A DNA stretch of 64,000 nucleotides from Pyrinomonadaceae bacterium (lineage in GTDB: Bacteria > Acidobacteriota > Blastocatellia > Pyrinomonadales > Pyrinomonadaceae). The stretch covers positions 1 to 64,000 of the forward strand of contig JACMJZ010000029.1 in the NCBI GenBank assembly GCA_014380365.1, written 5' to 3'. The position numbers and the translations under genes were made by a program. Numbering within the stretch: the first letter of the stretch is position 1; each line of letters opens with the position of its first letter. The notes below the pieces were generated by a model that ran no database searches, was not told where the DNA came from, and was given only the letters and a program-made list of their open reading frames with translations. This document shows positions 1 to 7,883 of the stretch, piece after piece.

Positions 1-62
1 CGACGTAACAGAAGCAGCATGCGGAACATGGTAGCTTCCCAATTTGCTAAGGACGTTTGGGA

Positions 63-1730
<1,668 letters not shown>

Positions 1731-1818
1731 TCAATGTTTAGTGACGAGTGAAAAGTGACGAATGACAAGTAAAACCGGAGAGTCCGGCTCTGTACTGCAC
1801 ACTGCTCACTGCTCACTG
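1731..1818. repeat. Short direct repeats in the groES-groEL spacer
   Basis: The spacer between groES and groEL holds a run of near-identical 7-8 base steps (ACTGCTC three times near 1800-1823) and, nearer groEL, AGTGACGAGTGAAAAGTGACGA-like steps. The two sides are partly complementary (GTGA versus TCAC), so an mRNA hairpin between the two cistrons is possible. A similar ATCACTCATCATTC stretch occurs near 5048. No function is known. Confidence 0.45.
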
Positions 1819-1819
1819 C

Positions 1820-2149
1820 TCACTTGCTTTTCTTTCCACCCGCAGCCGCGCCTGCGCGCGTGATGATTCCGAGAATCTCGTCCTCGCGCATGATCAAAAA
1901 CTCGTCGCCGTCGATCTTGATTTCCGAACTCGCATACTTGCCAAACAAAATGCGGTCGCCGGTCTTAACATCCAGCGCCTGGCGTGTGCCGTCTTCCTTG
2001 TACTTCCCCGCTCCGGCAGCAATCACTTCGCCTTCCTGCGGTTTCTCTTTAGCGCTGTCGGGAATAATGATCCCGCCGCGCACCTGTTCGCCTTCTTCAA
2101 TACGCTTCACGATCACGCGGTCATGTAATGGTGTGATATTCGTCTTCAT
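1820..2149 (-). CDS. groS: Co-chaperonin GroES (10 kDa subunit)
   Basis: Heptameric lid of the GroEL chamber. The protein has the canonical N-terminus ([16 protein letters not shown]), the mobile-loop region [20 protein letters not shown], and the later [14 protein letters not shown] and [12 protein letters not shown] segments. The longer in-frame start at 2191 would add 14 non-conserved residues. The start at 2149 is preferred because an AAGGAAGAG ribosome-binding site precedes it and the family N-terminus begins there. The resulting 109 residues include a Gly/Lys-rich C-terminal extension (AAAGGKKSK), slightly longer than usual. First gene of the groES-groEL operon. Confidence 0.97.
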   Translation of the reverse strand: MKTNITPLHDRVIVKRIEEGEQVRGGIIIPDSAKEKPQEGEVIAAGAGKYKEDGTRQALDVKTGDRILFGKYASSEIKIDGDEFLIMREDEILGIITRAGAAAGGKKSK

Positions 2150-2272
2150 AATCTGGTTCTCTTCCTTATCGGCGGTACGCTTGGCGGACAAAACTGATCC
2201 GAGGTTTGCTTGCCACTTCCATTCTCACCGCGGCTTCAGCCCGGTGACATGGAAGCTTCTGCTGAGACTCGG

Positions 2273-2288
2273 AACCGTTTCAACGGTT
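2273..2288. promoter_or_regulatory. Perfect 7-bp inverted repeat upstream of groES
   Basis: AACCGTT-TC-AACGGTT is a perfect dyad about 125 bp before the groES start. It could be an operator for the chaperonin operon or a leader hairpin. It does not resemble CIRCE (TTAGCACTC-N9-GAGTGCTAA). Only the symmetry is observed and the role is a guess. Confidence 0.35.
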
Positions 2289-2477
2289 TTCTCGATGAAC
2301 GTATGACGCCCTGGTTTCTTAGTTGTTGAGCTGTGAATTTCAGGTGATCTGGAAGATCCCAGAGGAGCTGAGAGCGGAGTAAGCTGGACTCGGTTCGACA
2401 CCCACCCTACGCGACGGCGGGGTATATGTCAAATGCAGGATATAGTTCGCAATGCCTCAGCTTGAGGATATTCGCAT

Positions 2478-2722
2478 TTTAACGCTAAAGGCGTTCGCGT
2501 TAACGCTGAAGGCGTTCGCGAACTTCAGCCCAGGGTTGGAGCACAGCGACAACCCTGGGTAGTAGGCCATCCCACATTCTCCAACGCTGAAAGCGTTGCG
2601 AGCGACGGCGGCCGAACTTTACACAACGCTTTCAGCGTTGCGCCCATGAATCTGACCTTGATCCCAGGGTTGACGCTTCGCTCCAACCCTGGCTGAAGTT
2701 AGCCAACGCCTTCGGCGTTCTT
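2478..2722. repeat. Cluster of GGCGTT / CCCAGGGTTG dispersed repeats
   Basis: Several short palindromic steps of the form AACGC-TGAA-GGCGTT alternate with copies of CCCAGGGTTG and its complement CAACCCTGG. The pieces at about 2525-2560 and 2660-2700 face each other, so the block forms a complex inverted repeat. The same vocabulary recurs at 3640-3865 and 49975-50156. The rest of 2722-3008 has no gene that I can support. Confidence 0.7.
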
Positions 2723-3008
2723 GCGATTTATTAGACCTTCATTTCAAAGTGACCCACCTACCATTAGTCTGCATGGGGTAAACCGGGCTGCGGATGTGCC
2801 TCACTGTCGGATTCCTACTGCATCAGAAAGATTTTTGAGCGGCCTGGTCTTTCCCTCCGCCGCCAATCCCTCCCTTTCGTGGGAATTTTCACCCGGGCAG
2901 GTGGCACCCTCATTGCACTTCCGCTCACCGCTCTAACAAAAGACCAGCGGCACGAGCGTCTCGCCCGTGCTCAAACTAAACCGCCCACAGAAAGTCGGAG
3001 AACTATTC

Positions 3009-3404
3009 ATGAAAAAGTATTTGACGTATTTACTCGCCAGCACGCTCGTGCTCGCTACCATCTCTTTGCCAGTCACCGCCAAACAGGGCGACACACAGGC
3101 AACAACAGTTGAGAGGATCAAGATCAAGATCGCCAAACTGGGAGTTGGTGCAAAGGCTAAAGCGACCGTCTTTCTAAAGGACGGAACCAAAAAGAAGGGC
3201 TACATCGCCCAGGCCGGCGATGACGATTTCGTGATTCGCGATCGGCAAACCGATGCAGCCACCACCATCCGCTACACAGACGTCGCGAAGGTGGATAACA
3301 ATAAAGGCCACTCCACCGCGCGTAACATCACCATCGGTGTCGCCGTCGGCGTGGGCGCAGTGCTCGCGGTGTTGGGTCTACTGATTGCCGGGCTCGACGA
3401 CTAA
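3009..3404 (+). CDS. Small exported or membrane protein with C-terminal TM helix
   Basis: Not assigned to a named family. The 131-residue product has an N-terminal signal-like segment (KKYLTYLLASTLVLATISLPVTA) and a central region of beta character (VFLKDGTKKKGYIAQAGDDDFVIRD), which resembles the small SH3/LSm-like barrel found in many short envelope proteins. A hydrophobic glycine/valine-rich helix lies near the end (ITIGVAVGVGAVLAVLGLLIAG). The ATG at 3009 is chosen because GGAG lies 8 nt upstream and the signal peptide begins there; an upstream in-frame ATG at 2967 would bury the signal. It stands alone between two repeat blocks. Confidence 0.7.
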   Translation: MKKYLTYLLASTLVLATISLPVTAKQGDTQATTVERIKIKIAKLGVGAKAKATVFLKDGTKKKGYIAQAGDDDFVIRDRQTDAATTIRYTDVAKVDNNKGHSTARNITIGVAVGVGAVLAVLGLLIAGLDD

Positions 3405-3419
3405 AGCAGGATCAAAACG

Positions 3420-3503
3420 ATCCACGAAATGTCACGAAGTACCACTAACACGAAGTACCACTAACAAGAGGTTCGTGTTAGTTCGTGTGGTTCGTGGATC
3501 GAT
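3420..3503. repeat. Inverted repeat of the CACGAA/TTCGTG type
   Basis: The left side reads ATCCACGAAATGTCACGAA and the right side TTCGTGTGGTTCGTGGAT, with a short ACGAAGTACCACTAAC duplication between. A second copy of this family is at 36939-37010. This one begins about 15 bp after the stop codon of the preceding gene. Confidence 0.65.
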
Positions 3504-3597
3504 TGTCGATTGTTCCGTCACACGTGTGACGCACCACCTGCGTCGGCATTGCGTCGCGCGTCTTGTCAAAACCACCTGCGTCAGCGGGTGGGCCCCC

Positions 3598-3640
3598 GCT
3601 GGGAGCGCAGGCATCCTGCCTGCAAATGAGCGCACAGCGC
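3598..3640. repeat. GCAGGCATCCTGCCTGC hairpin repeat
   Basis: Dispersed element made of a GCAGGCA/TGCCTGC hairpin followed by a GAGCGC...GCGCGAAC tail. Other full or partial copies in either orientation are at about 7815-7867, 40070-40097, 40672-40722 and 57187-57230. Confidence 0.65.
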
Positions 3641-3649
3641 GAACGGTGC

Positions 3650-3865
3650 CCGGAACGCCAAGGGCGTTCGCTAACTCCAGCCCAGGTTGCGCGTCGCGCT
3701 TTGTCAGAACCACCTGCGGTAACGCGTGCGCCGGAACGCCAACGGCGTTCGCTAACTTAGCCCAGGGTTGCGCTTTGTCAGAACCACCTGCGGTAGCGGG
3801 GGGCCGGAACGCCAACGGCGTTCGCTAACCTCAGCCCAGGGTTGCGCGTCGCGCGCTACCCTGGG
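3650..3865. repeat. Three tandem copies of a 73-81 bp repeat
   Basis: Units start near 3650, 3731 and 3804. Each opens with CCGGAACGCCAACGGCGTTC, continues GCTAAC..CAGCCCAGGGTTGCG, and the first two end in TTTGTCAGAACCACCTGCGG. Overlapping open frames here in both directions are produced by the repetition and are not credible genes. Confidence 0.75.
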
Positions 3866-4016
3866 AACACCAACCCCACAAGAATCTTTCGAACCCTGAA
3901 AGGGTTCGATAAGATCACATTCGCCTTTCAACGTGGGAGTCGTTGGTCACATCTCACCCCCACGTAGGGGCACGGCATGCCGTGCCCCTACAGGTCCCCT
4001 ATCTCCACCTCTCCGA

Positions 4017-4274
4017 GCAAAAAGCCCCGCGCGCCGAGCTACACCACTCCACCATTCCACCAAAAACCCTCGCGCGCCGAGCTACCGTGCTCCATCGTTC
4101 CACCAAAAACCCTCGCGCGCCGAGCTGATCAGCTCGGCAATCCGACCAAAATGCCTCACGCGCCGAGCTGATCAACTCGACAATCCGACCAAAAAGCCTC
4201 GCGCGCCGAGCTCCATAGCTCGGTCGTTCGACCAAAAAGCCGCAACGACGCAGCTCCTCAGGTGCATCGTCGCG
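4017..4274. repeat. Six-unit 43-bp tandem array, each unit able to form a hairpin
   Basis: Units begin at 4017, 4060, 4103, 4146, 4189 and 4232, each exactly 43 bp apart, opening CCAAAAA (or a variant) followed by GCGCGCCGAGCT. Unit three carries a perfect 20-bp palindrome, GCCGAGCTGATCAGCTCGGC. Unit five pairs CCGAGCT with AGCTCGG round CCAT. Others keep shorter or wobble-containing stems. Because 43 is not a multiple of three, a single reading frame cannot preserve the unit, so conservation is at the DNA/RNA level. The array lies immediately 3' of the minus-strand gene ending at 4322. A further GAGCTCC/GGAGCTC stem is at about 4280-4302. Confidence 0.8.
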
Positions 4275-4321
4275 GCCCTGAGCTCCACCACCGAGGAGCT
4301 CAACCTCAACATTTCAAACAC

Positions 4322-4816
4322 TTAGCCCGTGGTCGGGGGGGTATTGGGCGTGGGCGGCTGCGATTTTGGTTTGCTCGCCCGCTGAAAGCGCTCCCCGAGC
4401 TGGTCGGCCAGGGGCTTTAGTCCCGGCGTGGTCTTCGCCGCCGTCTTGATGTACTGGTAAGCCTGCATCGCCGCCTGCATCGCCTCCCCGCCAACCGCCG
4501 TGCGGGTGTCGTCGAGCTGTGAAACTACCGACTCGGCGAGCGCCTGGATTTCGGTGATGGCGGCAAACAAAGCGACGTCTTTCCCAAAGCCCAGCTGGTC
4601 GAAACTAGGCGGGAAGATCTTCGGATTCGCCTGCGCGCCTGCGAGCGCAGTTTGTACAAACGACAAACTGTCCGACCCGGTCTTAACGATCTTCTTGCGT
4701 TCGTCCACGGTCAGGTTAACGAGAAACGGAAGTTTGGTGAGCACGGCGGCAAATGCATCTTTCACAGCCTGTATGTCAGCCGCGGATAGTGTGGCGTCGA
4801 TATTTTGGTAAGGCAT
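4322..4816 (-). CDS. Hypothetical helical protein, 164 aa
   Basis: No family recognised. The product is soluble-looking and largely helical. The N-terminal half reads like LSAADIQAVKDAFAAVLTKL followed by TVDERKKIVKTGSDS, and the C-terminus is a short proline-rich tail (SQPPTPNTPPTTG). No signal peptide or TM segment is visible. It stands alone, with the 43-bp hairpin array directly downstream on its strand, which would make a long structured 3' untranslated region if cotranscribed. The start ATG is preceded by AAAGGAGTACTGATCT, containing a good ribosome-binding site (AAAGGAG). Confidence 0.7.
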   Translation of the reverse strand: MPYQNIDATLSAADIQAVKDAFAAVLTKLPFLVNLTVDERKKIVKTGSDSLSFVQTALAGAQANPKIFPPSFDQLGFGKDVALFAAITEIQALAESVVSQLDDTRTAVGGEAMQAAMQAYQYIKTAAKTTPGLKPLADQLGERFQRASKPKSQPPTPNTPPTTG

Positions 4817-4949
4817 AGATCAGTACTCCTTTGTTGAGGGTCACGAGCAGTTCACCCGAGAGGTTCACGGCCAGCGTGACGGGTTTCGTAGCAGATGTTT
4901 GACTGACCCGGGCGGTCAGCGCGTTCAAGTAAAATTATTCAGTAACAAA

Positions 4950-5005
4950 AGTGATTCGTTAACGGTCGTGAGCTTTAGTTAGTAACGGTTATGAGATATT
5001 CAGTT
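4950..5005. repeat. AT-rich imperfect direct repeat
   Basis: GTTAACGGTCGTGAG near 4958 and AGTAACGGTTATGAG near 4981 are imperfect copies about 23 bp apart, in a stretch that is visibly more AT-rich than the surroundings. It lies upstream of the 164-aa gene and could hold its regulatory region. The rest of 5006-5239 shows nothing that I can name. Confidence 0.3.
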
Positions 5006-5239
5006 AAAGTCTCGTGAGAAGGTGAGAAGCACTCTGCGAGTTCTTACTCATCACTCATCATTCTTAATTCATAATTTCCGCCAGCAGCCCTTCAGTGTGC
5101 CCGGACTTTACGCCCGCCCGAACCCCCAGTCAAGCACTTTTTCGACGCCCAGCTAACTCCTCGGATTCCGCAACTTCACAAAAGAGCGGATTCTCCGCAC
5201 GGAAACTATCGGATCCCAGCTCCGCCGAACCATCGAGGC

Positions 5240-5268
5240 TTGTCGGTGTTTTTTGAGTGATGTAATCT
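5240..5268 (+). promoter_or_regulatory. Possible promoter of the retron
   Basis: TTGTCG (5240-5245), a 17-bp spacer, and TAATCT (5263-5268) make a weak sigma-70-type promoter. The predicted start, about 5275, coincides with the first base of the retron a1 repeat at 5274, which is the main reason for proposing it. The -10 box matches only about half of the consensus. Confidence 0.35.
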
Positions 5269-5273
5269 CTTAC

Positions 5274-5436
5274 CGGTATGCGCGGCACGATTGACCTTCT
5301 GTCGTTGGTACAGCGATGGTTATGACAAGGTGCGCCGGAGATGCCTGTGATGTCTGGCCTATCCAACTTGGATTGTCAGTAGGTAACTAGTGACATTCTT
5401 TTCTCGGCAATAAGCAGAATCGTGTCGTGCATGCCG
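5274..5436 (+). ncRNA. Retron msr-msd non-coding RNA (putative)
   Basis: The RNA expected to template the retron's multicopy single-stranded DNA. Its two ends pair perfectly: a1 at 5274-5292 and a2 at 5418-5436 form 19 consecutive base pairs including three G-U pairs, the hallmark that closes a retron RNA. The base straight after a1 is a G (5293), a candidate for the branching guanosine. Inside, hairpins are visible at 5298-5312 (CTGT/ACAG), 5334-5358 (GCCGGA..AT with AT..TCTGGC), 5361-5373 (ATCCA/TGGAT) and 5375-5394 (GTCA.TAG with CTA.TGAC). The locus ends 13 bp before the start codon of a reverse transcriptase with retron motifs, which is the usual msr-msd-ret order. The exact msr/msd boundary was not assigned. 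Confidence 0.8.
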
Positions 5437-5449
5437 ACTATCAACACTT

Positions 5450-7111
5450 ATGACTGCCTCACCGCAGCGTGAAGAGATCAGAACACAGTTTACTTCTCTG
5501 AGAAGTAGATCAGATGTGGCGTCTCTTCTCGGCGTCACAGACAGAGCGCTGCGATATCGACTGTACGGCCTACCCATCCCGAGCCAATACGTAGTTTTTG
5601 AGATCCGGAAAAAGTCCGGAGGATTAAGGAGTATTGCCGCACCCATTCCTCCACTTAAGATCCTCCAGCGTCGCTTACGAAAAATCCTTGAATGTGTCTA
5701 CGAACCTAAGGACGTGGTTCACGGATTCACAGTCGAGCGCAGTATTAAGACAAATGCGACAAGGCACGAAAAGAGCAAGCATGTGCTTAATGTGGATATA
5801 TCTGAGTTCTTCCTTTCAATAAATCTTGGGCGAGTCCGTGGCATGTTTATGGCTGCTCCGTATAAATGCGAGAAAGAGGTCGCAACCGTTCTCGCGCAAA
5901 TCGCATGCTTAGAGGGTAAGCTTCCCCAAGGTGCGCCAACGTCTCCGATCATCTCAAATATGTTATGCGCGCGCCTCGATGCCCATATGAATAGACTGGC
6001 AGGTAGTTTTAAGTGCACGTACTCAAGGTATGCAGATGATTTAACGCTCTCGACTCTTCAAACAAAGTTTCCCAGAGAGGTCGCAGAGTTACGAATAGTG
6101 GACGGACAACCGAAATGTTTTGCAGGACCTAAGTTAATTCGGGTCCTGACTCGTCGTAATGGCTTCAAGATAAACCTCTCAAAAATTCGCCTCGCCAACC
6201 GCAGTCAACGTCAAGAAGTCACCGGTCTTGTTGTAAACGAAAAGGTCAATGTTCCTCGATTATTCGTACGAGAAATCCGAGCCATGCTTCATAACCTTCA
6301 CAAGAAGGGCGTAGAGAAATGCCAACAGGACTATGAAACAAATTACGCACGGCACCGGCGTCCTAGCTCTCCCGTGCCTCCCTTTCTGTGGGTACTTAGA
6401 GGCAAAGTTAGCTATGTCGGAATGATTCGGGGAGAAAACGACGAACTCTATCGGAAGCTCTTAAAACGTTTGGATGAATTGGCTCCGGGATTAGTGAAGG
6501 TTCCGGTGATCAAGGACGAACTCGATTCCATTTTCGAACATCTTTGGGCCATTCAGGTAGAGACGGAGGCGGGCGATGGTGGTCAGGGAACGGCTTTCAT
6601 GTTGCGAGGTGTTGGACTAGTTACTGCCTCACACGTGCTAGGAACCAAGAAAATTCTTGGTATCAAGATGCAATCAAGCGATGGAAGGGTAGAACGTGAA
6701 GCAACTGTCTTTCGGAGAGATGGCCTTCTGGATCTCGCAATCCTCGAATCTCCAGATCTTGATCCTAGCCGCGGCTTGGAAGCCAGCACGCTAAAATCCA
6801 CAAGGAAGATGGCAGTTACGCTATTGGGCTTTCCAAACCATAACACCGGAGATCCTGGGCATTTCGATCAGGGAATAGTTACCAGTATGCGAAGGAGCCC
6901 ACTTTCAGAGGATCAGATGTTCCTGATTAGCTGTCCTATTATTCACGGTCATAGTGGCGGACCTATTTTGGATAGTTCATCCAAGGTACTCGGTGTTGCA
7001 GTAAGGGGAGCTATTAGCCGGAAAGAAGCGGCGTTAACGGAATTTCACGCGGGGATGCCAATCGCGGCCATAGAAAAGTTGACTAACGAAATGGCTGAAC
7101 CTGAGAAGTAG
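5450..7111 (+). CDS. Retron-type reverse transcriptase fused to a trypsin-like serine protease
   Basis: A 553-residue two-domain protein. Residues 1-350 are a retron RT: an N-terminal region resembling the helical DNA/RNA-binding part of such RTs, KKSGGLR (54-60), the retron NAXXH motif as NATRH (102-106), first catalytic Asp in NVDISEFF (Asp116), LPQGAPTSP (158-166), the YADD active site (194-197), and the VTG triplet (257-259). Residues 365-545 are a trypsin-like peptidase domain: GQGTAFML, TASHV with His395, LLDLAIL with Asp428, and GHSGGP with Ser502, so the catalytic triad is complete. The RT should make msDNA from the RNA just upstream; the protease is presumably the effector or its trigger. 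The gene is visibly more AT-rich than its neighbours, which suggests acquisition. RT-protease fusions have, as I recall, been listed in retron surveys, but I know of no worked-out mechanism. Confidence 0.93.
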   Translation: MTASPQREEIRTQFTSLRSRSDVASLLGVTDRALRYRLYGLPIPSQYVVFEIRKKSGGLRSIAAPIPPLKILQRRLRKILECVYEPKDVVHGFTVERSIKTNATRHEKSKHVLNVDISEFFLSINLGRVRGMFMAAPYKCEKEVATVLAQIACLEGKLPQGAPTSPIISNMLCARLDAHMNRLAGSFKCTYSRYADDLTLSTLQTKFPREVAELRIVDGQPKCFAGPKLIRVLTRRNGFKINLSKIRLANRSQRQEVTGLVVNEKVNVPRLFVREIRAMLHNLHKKGVEKCQQDYETNYARHRRPSSPVPPFLWVLRGKVSYVGMIRGENDELYRKLLKRLDELAPGLVKVPVIKDELDSIFEHLWAIQVETEAGDGGQGTAFMLRGVGLVTASHVLGTKKILGIKMQSSDGRVEREATVFRRDGLLDLAILESPDLDPSRGLEASTLKSTRKMAVTLLGFPNHNTGDPGHFDQGIVTSMRRSPLSEDQMFLISCPIIHGHSGGPILDSSSKVLGVAVRGAISRKEAALTEFHAGMPIAAIEKLTNEMAEPEK

Positions 7112-7163
7112 CTCCCGGCACCCGTCGCAGTCGTTGGCCTAATCGAGGCCGGGCACTCCGCGC

Positions 7164-7457
7164 CTATTCCAAACGATCTCTCCAGTAACCGGGCCGGCGA
7201 TGTTGATGCATTACAGCGGCAACGAAGATTCGATCTGGCTGTATCTCGTAGAGAATTGTGAAGGGGAAACCGCTGACGAGTCGCTTGCGGATGTTTGCTC
7301 TGTCGATAGGTCCTGCTTCAGGAAATCGCTCGATGCGGCGAGTTGTTTCTTCTACTGCGGCCAGGAAATCCGAGCCGAGACCTTCGGACCTTTCTTCAAA
7401 AAGACGCGCCGACGCTATCATTTCATCGGAAGCTTCCGGATGAAAGATGGCCTTCAT
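7164..7457 (-). CDS. ParE/RelE-family toxin
   Basis: A 97-residue protein of the plasmid-stabilisation (ParE/RelE) toxin fold. It opens with the typical strand-helix (KAIFHPEASDEMIASARLFEE) and continues with the long helix ending in RIERFPEAGP. The characteristic RKRLVSGFPFTILYEIQPDRIFVAAVMHQHRRPGYW tail holds the basic and aromatic C-terminal residues of the family. Such toxins poison gyrase (ParE) or cut ribosome-bound mRNA (RelE); the target here is unknown. It overlaps the upstream antitoxin gene by 4 bp and lies convergent to the retron, 52 bp away. Confidence 0.88.
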   Translation of the reverse strand: MKAIFHPEASDEMIASARLFEERSEGLGSDFLAAVEETTRRIERFPEAGPIDRANIRKRLVSGFPFTILYEIQPDRIFVAAVMHQHRRPGYWRDRLE

Positions 7458-7687
7458 CGCTTGAGAGTTTCGCGAGCGTCACGAAAAGCATCCTTCGCCG
7501 GTATGCCCTGGACTTTTCCGCTGCGAAGCTCCTCAAGTCTCCGTTCAGCTTCTGCAAACCATAGCGCTTCAACGTTTGTCTCAACCTCATCGTCAAGAGT
7601 TGAAACCAGACGCTGGGCCAGCTGAACGCGATCCCTCAAAGGGAGCTTCATTGCATCGGCTGTGAGCTGTTCTAAGTGGGTGCTCAT
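7454..7687 (-). CDS. Antitoxin partner of the ParE-type toxin
   Basis: A 77-residue protein resembling the small addiction-module antitoxins with the motif LTADAMKLPLRDRVQLAQRLVSTLD, followed by a charged helix containing WFAEAERRLEELRSGKVQGIPAKDAF. This pattern (about 70-80 residues, 'LP..eR..La..L..SLd', then 'E...R..e...G') is typical of antitoxins paired with ParE. It is the first gene of a two-gene operon with a 4-bp overlap with the toxin, the usual antitoxin-toxin order. Expected to bind and neutralise the toxin and probably autoregulate the operon. Confidence 0.85.
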   Translation of the reverse strand: MSTHLEQLTADAMKLPLRDRVQLAQRLVSTLDDEVETNVEALWFAEAERRLEELRSGKVQGIPAKDAFRDARETLKR

Positions 7688-7734
7688 GCTTGTCTGAGAA
7701 TAGCAGAATGTGATGGGTTCGCTAAAGGAGTGGT

Positions 7735-7870
7735 GAGCCCTCCCTGACGGTCGGGCTAATGCCCCGGACTTTGCCCGCCCGCTGACGCAGGCGGTTCTGA
7801 CAAGCCCTTACGCGCGGGTTGTTCGCGCTACGCGCTCATTGCGGACAAGGATGTCCGCGCTCCCAGCCTG
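7735..7870. repeat. Dispersed repeat block between the TA pair and nrdJ
   Basis: Contains TCCCTGACGGTCGGGCT, a GCAGGCGGTTCTGACAAG stretch, and a TTCGCGCTACGCGCTCATTGC / GATGTCCGCGCTCCCAG copy of the GCAGGCATCCTGCCTGC element family. The CCCTGACGG..GGGCT motif recurs near 46798-46818 and 61358-61384. No gene is visible. Confidence 0.5.
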
Positions 7871-7883
7871 AGAGCTTCCAGCT

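Noticed and set aside
2150-2480. CIRCE/HrcA operator of groES-groEL
   Set aside because: No TTAGCACTC-N9-GAGTGCTAA-like sequence; the only dyad is AACCGTT-TC-AACGGTT.
4017-4274. CRISPR array
   Set aside because: The 43-bp units are contiguous and vary throughout; there are no unique spacers between identical repeats and no cas genes.
3385-4325. Several open frames of 60-147 codons on both strands
   Set aside because: They are translations of tandem and palindromic repeats, rich in Arg/Pro/Ala, with no ribosome-binding site and frames that do not respect the repeat unit.
5130-5646. Two minus-strand open frames of 78 and 95 codons across the retron leader
   Set aside because: They overlap the a1/a2 RNA and the start of the RT gene, lack ribosome-binding sites and have no protein-like features.
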